Source of the DNA: Phycisphaerales bacterium
Lineage (GTDB): Bacteria > Planctomycetota > Phycisphaerae > Phycisphaerales > SM1A02
DNA: 64,000 nt
Assembly: GCA_014238205.1 (NCBI GenBank)
Contig: JABABM010000013.1
Span: forward strand, 1-64,000
Direction: 5' to 3'
Shown: positions 61,933-64,000 of the stretch, piece by piece
Position numbering within the stretch: the first letter of the stretch is position 1
How the letters are laid out: each line of letters starts with the position of its first letter
Notes under the pieces: model-generated
What the model saw: only the letters and a program-made list of their open reading frames with translations
Told to the model about the DNA's origin: nothing
The model's database searches: none
Position numbers and translations under genes: made by a program

Positions 61933-62610
61933 ATGCGATGGTTCAATACAACCGTCATCATCTTCCTGACCTTTGCATGCACTGCATCGGCCGGTCCCGT
62001 GTGCGAACTAACTCGCCCGGATGCCGAGGGTCCATACTGGATTCCAGGCTCGCCTGAACGATCAGATCTGCGCAACCCCGGGGATGGTCCCCTGCTTGAT
62101 CTGCACCTGTCCGTAGTCGACCTTGATTGCATGCCTGTCCCGGGCGCCTGGATCGACATCTGGCATACAGACCCCGATGGCGGCTATGACAACAACGGCT
62201 GGGGATACCGCGGACACCACTTCACCGACGGCACAGGGGGATCACTCCTCGAGACGGTGGTTCCCGGCATGTATCCAGGTCGCACACGCCACATCCACGT
62301 GAAGGTTCGTGGTGCGACACCGACCACCTTGACAACGCAGTTGTACTTTCCAGACGTGCCTGAAAATGAGAATGACGGTCTCTACCATCCGGACCTCGAG
62401 GTCACGGTCCTCGAAGAAGATGCCGAGGGCAACATGATCGCCGAGTTCCTCTTCGTACTCGAGGAGACGAATCCCTGCCCGGCGGATGTTGACGGTGATG
62501 GCCAAGTCAACGTGTCCGATCTGCTTGCCGTCATCGCAGGCTGGAACGACCCATACGACGTCGATGACCTGTTGATCGTAATTTCGGAGTGGGGCAACAA
62601 CTGCCCCTGA
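61933..62610 (+). CDS. Secreted intradiol dioxygenase-like protein with dockerin pair
   Basis: GGAGAG precedes the ATG. The 225-residue protein has a signal peptide (RWFNTTVIIFLTFACTASA) and a single intradiol ring-cleavage dioxygenase-like domain: PDAEGPYWIPG, PVPGAWIDIWHTDPDGGYD, then PGMYPGRTRHIHVKVRG. The four iron ligands expected for the family are present: Tyr85, Tyr114, His120 and His122. The domain is minimal and lacks the N-terminal linker of catechol 1,2-dioxygenases. Two dockerin-like modules end the protein; the second is shortened (VDDLLIVISEWG). Family members cleave catechols with O2; here the substrate may be an aromatic released outside the cell. Confidence 0.88.
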   Translation: MRWFNTTVIIFLTFACTASAGPVCELTRPDAEGPYWIPGSPERSDLRNPGDGPLLDLHLSVVDLDCMPVPGAWIDIWHTDPDGGYDNNGWGYRGHHFTDGTGGSLLETVVPGMYPGRTRHIHVKVRGATPTTLTTQLYFPDVPENENDGLYHPDLEVTVLEEDAEGNMIAEFLFVLEETNPCPADVDGDGQVNVSDLLAVIAGWNDPYDVDDLLIVISEWGNNCP

Positions 62611-62615
62611 CTCCA

Positions 62616-62643
62616 CAGCACCCCCGACTTCACGGGTGTGTTG
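62616..62643 (+). terminator. Hairpin after the dioxygenase-like gene
   Basis: CAGCACCCC...TTCACGGGTGTGTTG forms an imperfect hairpin just after the stop at 62610, followed by TTGTCGGGGG. It aligns base by base with the perfect hairpin at 63891 and is part of the repeated intergenic module. Confidence 0.5.
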
Positions 62644-62673
62644 TTGTCGGGGGCCATGCTTGTTTGGTCCCCC

Positions 62674-62749
62674 CCTGCCGCCCAGGAACGCCGCCTGGCC
62701 CTGAATCTGCTCAATTTCCTTTGCTTTGGACACGCCCCGCTGCTGTAAT
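62674..62749 (+). promoter_or_regulatory. Conserved promoter module, copy B
   Basis: CCTGCCGCCCAGGAACGC starts at 62674. Then come CTGAAT and AATTTC words, TTGCTT at 62721-62726, a 17-base spacer and TGTAAT at 62744-62749. It precedes the cupredoxin-like gene at 62799. Upstream element, -35 and -10 have exactly the spacing of copy A. Confidence 0.65.
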
Positions 62750-62798
62750 GGGGTCTTCGCGGCACCCGCCGCCATCACCTTGTGGGAGACAAGACCAA

Positions 62799-63857
62799 AT
62801 GCGATATCCATGCCTCTTGATCGTGGCGACGTTGTTGCTTGCCAGCGCGACCTTCGCTGAAACACATACCGTGACTACCTCCGGGTTCTCCTTCGACCCC
62901 TCGTCGCTCGATGTACAACCAGGCGACGAGATCATCTTCGAGATCGCCGGTACACACACTGCAACCTCTGGATCGTCATGTGCCAGCGACGGCCTGTTTG
63001 ATTTCAGCGCTGGAACCAATAGCTGGACAGTGCCGGATTCGGTTGCTGGAACCACTGTTGACTATTTCTGCGTGCCACACTGCGCAATGGGCATGACCGG
63101 TGTCATCAACGTCGCCAGCCTCGGGGGCGGAGACACCATGGCTCTGATCTCTGTTACATCCGCAGCGGCAGATCATTTTTACTGGTACAGGAATGACTCT
63201 ATCGGTGGGGACACATTCTACATCGACACTGACACGCATCATCCTTACCAGATCGCGATCGAGGTGGAAGGCAGCTGGGACATCGATGTTACCTCGGCCA
63301 CTAATGTGTACGTCTATACCGTAGGCGCCGGCACGGTTGCGCTTACCACCGGCACCGTCACGCTTGGTGACGGATATCACATCCTCTTTAACGATCCCGA
63401 CAACTACAGCTTGCTTGAATTTGATCTGCCCGGTCCGGCCATGATGGGGACGGGATCAGAACCACTGTGGGAAGATGTTGAAGTGTTTCACGGTTATGTT
63501 GAATGGAAGATCAGGAACGGAGCCATGACGTATCGTTACATGGGAAACAATGCAGCCAGTTCCCTGTTTGCCACACTTAATCAACCTGGTGGAACCGGTG
63601 AAATTGAAGTCTCGTACATCGGTGATACCGAATGCCTTTCGTTGACATTGCCCGCGGAACTTGAAGAGGGTGCTGTAAGTGTGCCCGCTGGTTTGCACTA
63701 CTTTGATGCGGGCTATACCGGCACCGGCCCCTGGACGTTGTACGTCGCGATTGGCGGTGCGCCGGAATTCTGCGATGAAGACATCAACGAGGATGGCGAG
63801 GTCAATATTCACGACCTGCTGGCCATCATCAGCGCCTGGGGCTCCACCTGCCCGTAA
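62799..63857 (+). CDS. Secreted cupredoxin-like protein with C-terminal dockerin
   Basis: ATG at 62799 follows a GGGAG box; the long upstream frame crosses the promoter and is rejected. After a signal peptide (RYPCLLIVATLLLASATFA) residues 22-102 form a plastocyanin-like domain: GFSFDPSSLDVQPGDEIIFE, His53 in GTHTAT, and Cys91, His94 and Met99 in YFCVPHCAMGM, a full type-1 copper set. The next 200 residues are beta-rich and unknown, and one dockerin-like EF-hand closes the protein (EDINEDGEVNIHDLLAIISA). A small blue copper protein tethered to the surface could carry electrons for extracellular redox enzymes. Confidence 0.9.
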   Translation: MRYPCLLIVATLLLASATFAETHTVTTSGFSFDPSSLDVQPGDEIIFEIAGTHTATSGSSCASDGLFDFSAGTNSWTVPDSVAGTTVDYFCVPHCAMGMTGVINVASLGGGDTMALISVTSAAADHFYWYRNDSIGGDTFYIDTDTHHPYQIAIEVEGSWDIDVTSATNVYVYTVGAGTVALTTGTVTLGDGYHILFNDPDNYSLLEFDLPGPAMMGTGSEPLWEDVEVFHGYVEWKIRNGAMTYRYMGNNAASSLFATLNQPGGTGEIEVSYIGDTECLSLTLPAELEEGAVSVPAGLHYFDAGYTGTGPWTLYVAIGGAPEFCDEDINEDGEVNIHDLLAIISAWGSTCP

Positions 63858-63888
63858 CCGTTCGGGTCACCCCACTCCATATACAACC

Positions 63889-64000
63889 CCACAGCACCCC
63901 CGTGTTCACGGGGGTGCTGTTGTTGGGGGCATGCTTCTTTGGGCCCCCCTCCTGCCGCCCTTGAACGCCGCCTGGCCCTGCAATGTAGGATTTCCATTGC
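63889..64000 (+). repeat. Intergenic repeat: terminator followed by promoter module, copy C (cut by window end)
   Basis: From CACAGCACCCCCG through GGGGGCATGCTT and CCTGCCGCCC to the ATTTCCATTGC word at the window edge, this stretch aligns with 62614-62724. It joins the terminator of the cupredoxin-like gene to what should be the promoter of a gene beyond the window: the -35 TTGC begins at 63997. Confidence 0.75.
63891..63920 (+). terminator. Strong GC-rich hairpin after the cupredoxin-like gene
   Basis: ACAGCACCCCCGTG (63891-63904) and CACGGGGGTGCTGT (63907-63920) are perfectly complementary across two bases, giving a 12-base or longer stem once the loop is allowed for. TGTTG follows. This is the best preserved copy of the repeated terminator type. 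Confidence 0.75.

Noticed and set aside
62589-62798. N-terminal extension of the cupredoxin-like protein
   Set aside because: It would cross the terminator and promoter module and the end of the previous gene; ATG 62799 has a GGGAG box and begins a signal peptide.

Overview
The window looks like chromosomal DNA of a planctomycete, most likely class Phycisphaerae. Twelve predicted secreted proteins carry the dockerin-like EF-hand motif (D-x-N-x-D-G-x-V-x-V-x-D-LL-x-VI-x-x-WG) typical of these bacteria. One protein has a PEP-CTERM-like tail, one is a planctomycete-type pseudopilin, and one is a kinase-like protein with the N-terminal region common in planctomycetes. Outer-membrane-type barrels show a Gram-negative envelope. 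I saw no rRNA, tRNA, CRISPR array, insertion sequence or prophage. Many starts have GGAG-type ribosome binding sites and ATGA overlaps are frequent. This assignment rests on protein motifs only.

Layout. 1-4862: partial sugar dehydrogenase-like gene, a cohesin-like/dockerin protein, a STAS protein, folE2, a secreted helical protein, an aminotransferase and a small membrane protein. 5122-10858: a six-gene operon that is a variant ebo cluster (eboD, a small unknown gene, eboB, eboE, eboC, eboF). This is the most coherent poorly understood pathway here. 10870-17599: a beta-helix dockerin protein, a tricorn-like protease with an acidic insertion, a YceI protein and a membrane protein. 17715-23458: kinase-like protein, PEP-CTERM-like protein, dockerin protein, pseudopilin, two inhibitor-I42-like lipoproteins and a glycosyltransferase. 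23554-25080: a secreted hyaluronidase-like protein with a lysine-rich tail. 25405-34879: PspC, M3-like peptidase, serA, sialate O-acetylesterase-like enzyme, gcvP and a metallo-beta-lactamase-fold hydrolase.

35035-41652: a barrel protein, a lipoprotein, a FecR protein and a CHASE2 adenylate cyclase, apparently one signalling operon. 41663-43869: methyltransferase, NAD(P)-binding protein and cupin. 44057-53528: a caspase-like dockerin protein, a secreted esterase, a second envelope-signalling operon (barrel, FMN-binding-like protein, HWE-type histidine kinase) and an arylsulfotransferase-like dockerin protein. 53566-54801: small membrane proteins, three of them in an overlapping operon. 54922-64000: a dense run of secreted proteins (beta-propeller, beta-helix, DUF6288-like, intradiol dioxygenase-like, cupredoxin-like), most with dockerin modules.

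In the last part, genes share intergenic DNA: a GC-rich hairpin followed by a conserved promoter module whose upstream element, -35 and -10 keep nearly fixed spacing. This suggests that some secreted genes spread or are controlled as interchangeable cassettes. The leading candidates for new biology are the ebo variant with its small unknown gene, the cassette-like terminator-promoter repeat, the two barrel-plus-signalling operons, and the unusual dockerin fusions (caspase-like, hyaluronidase-like with a lysine tail).
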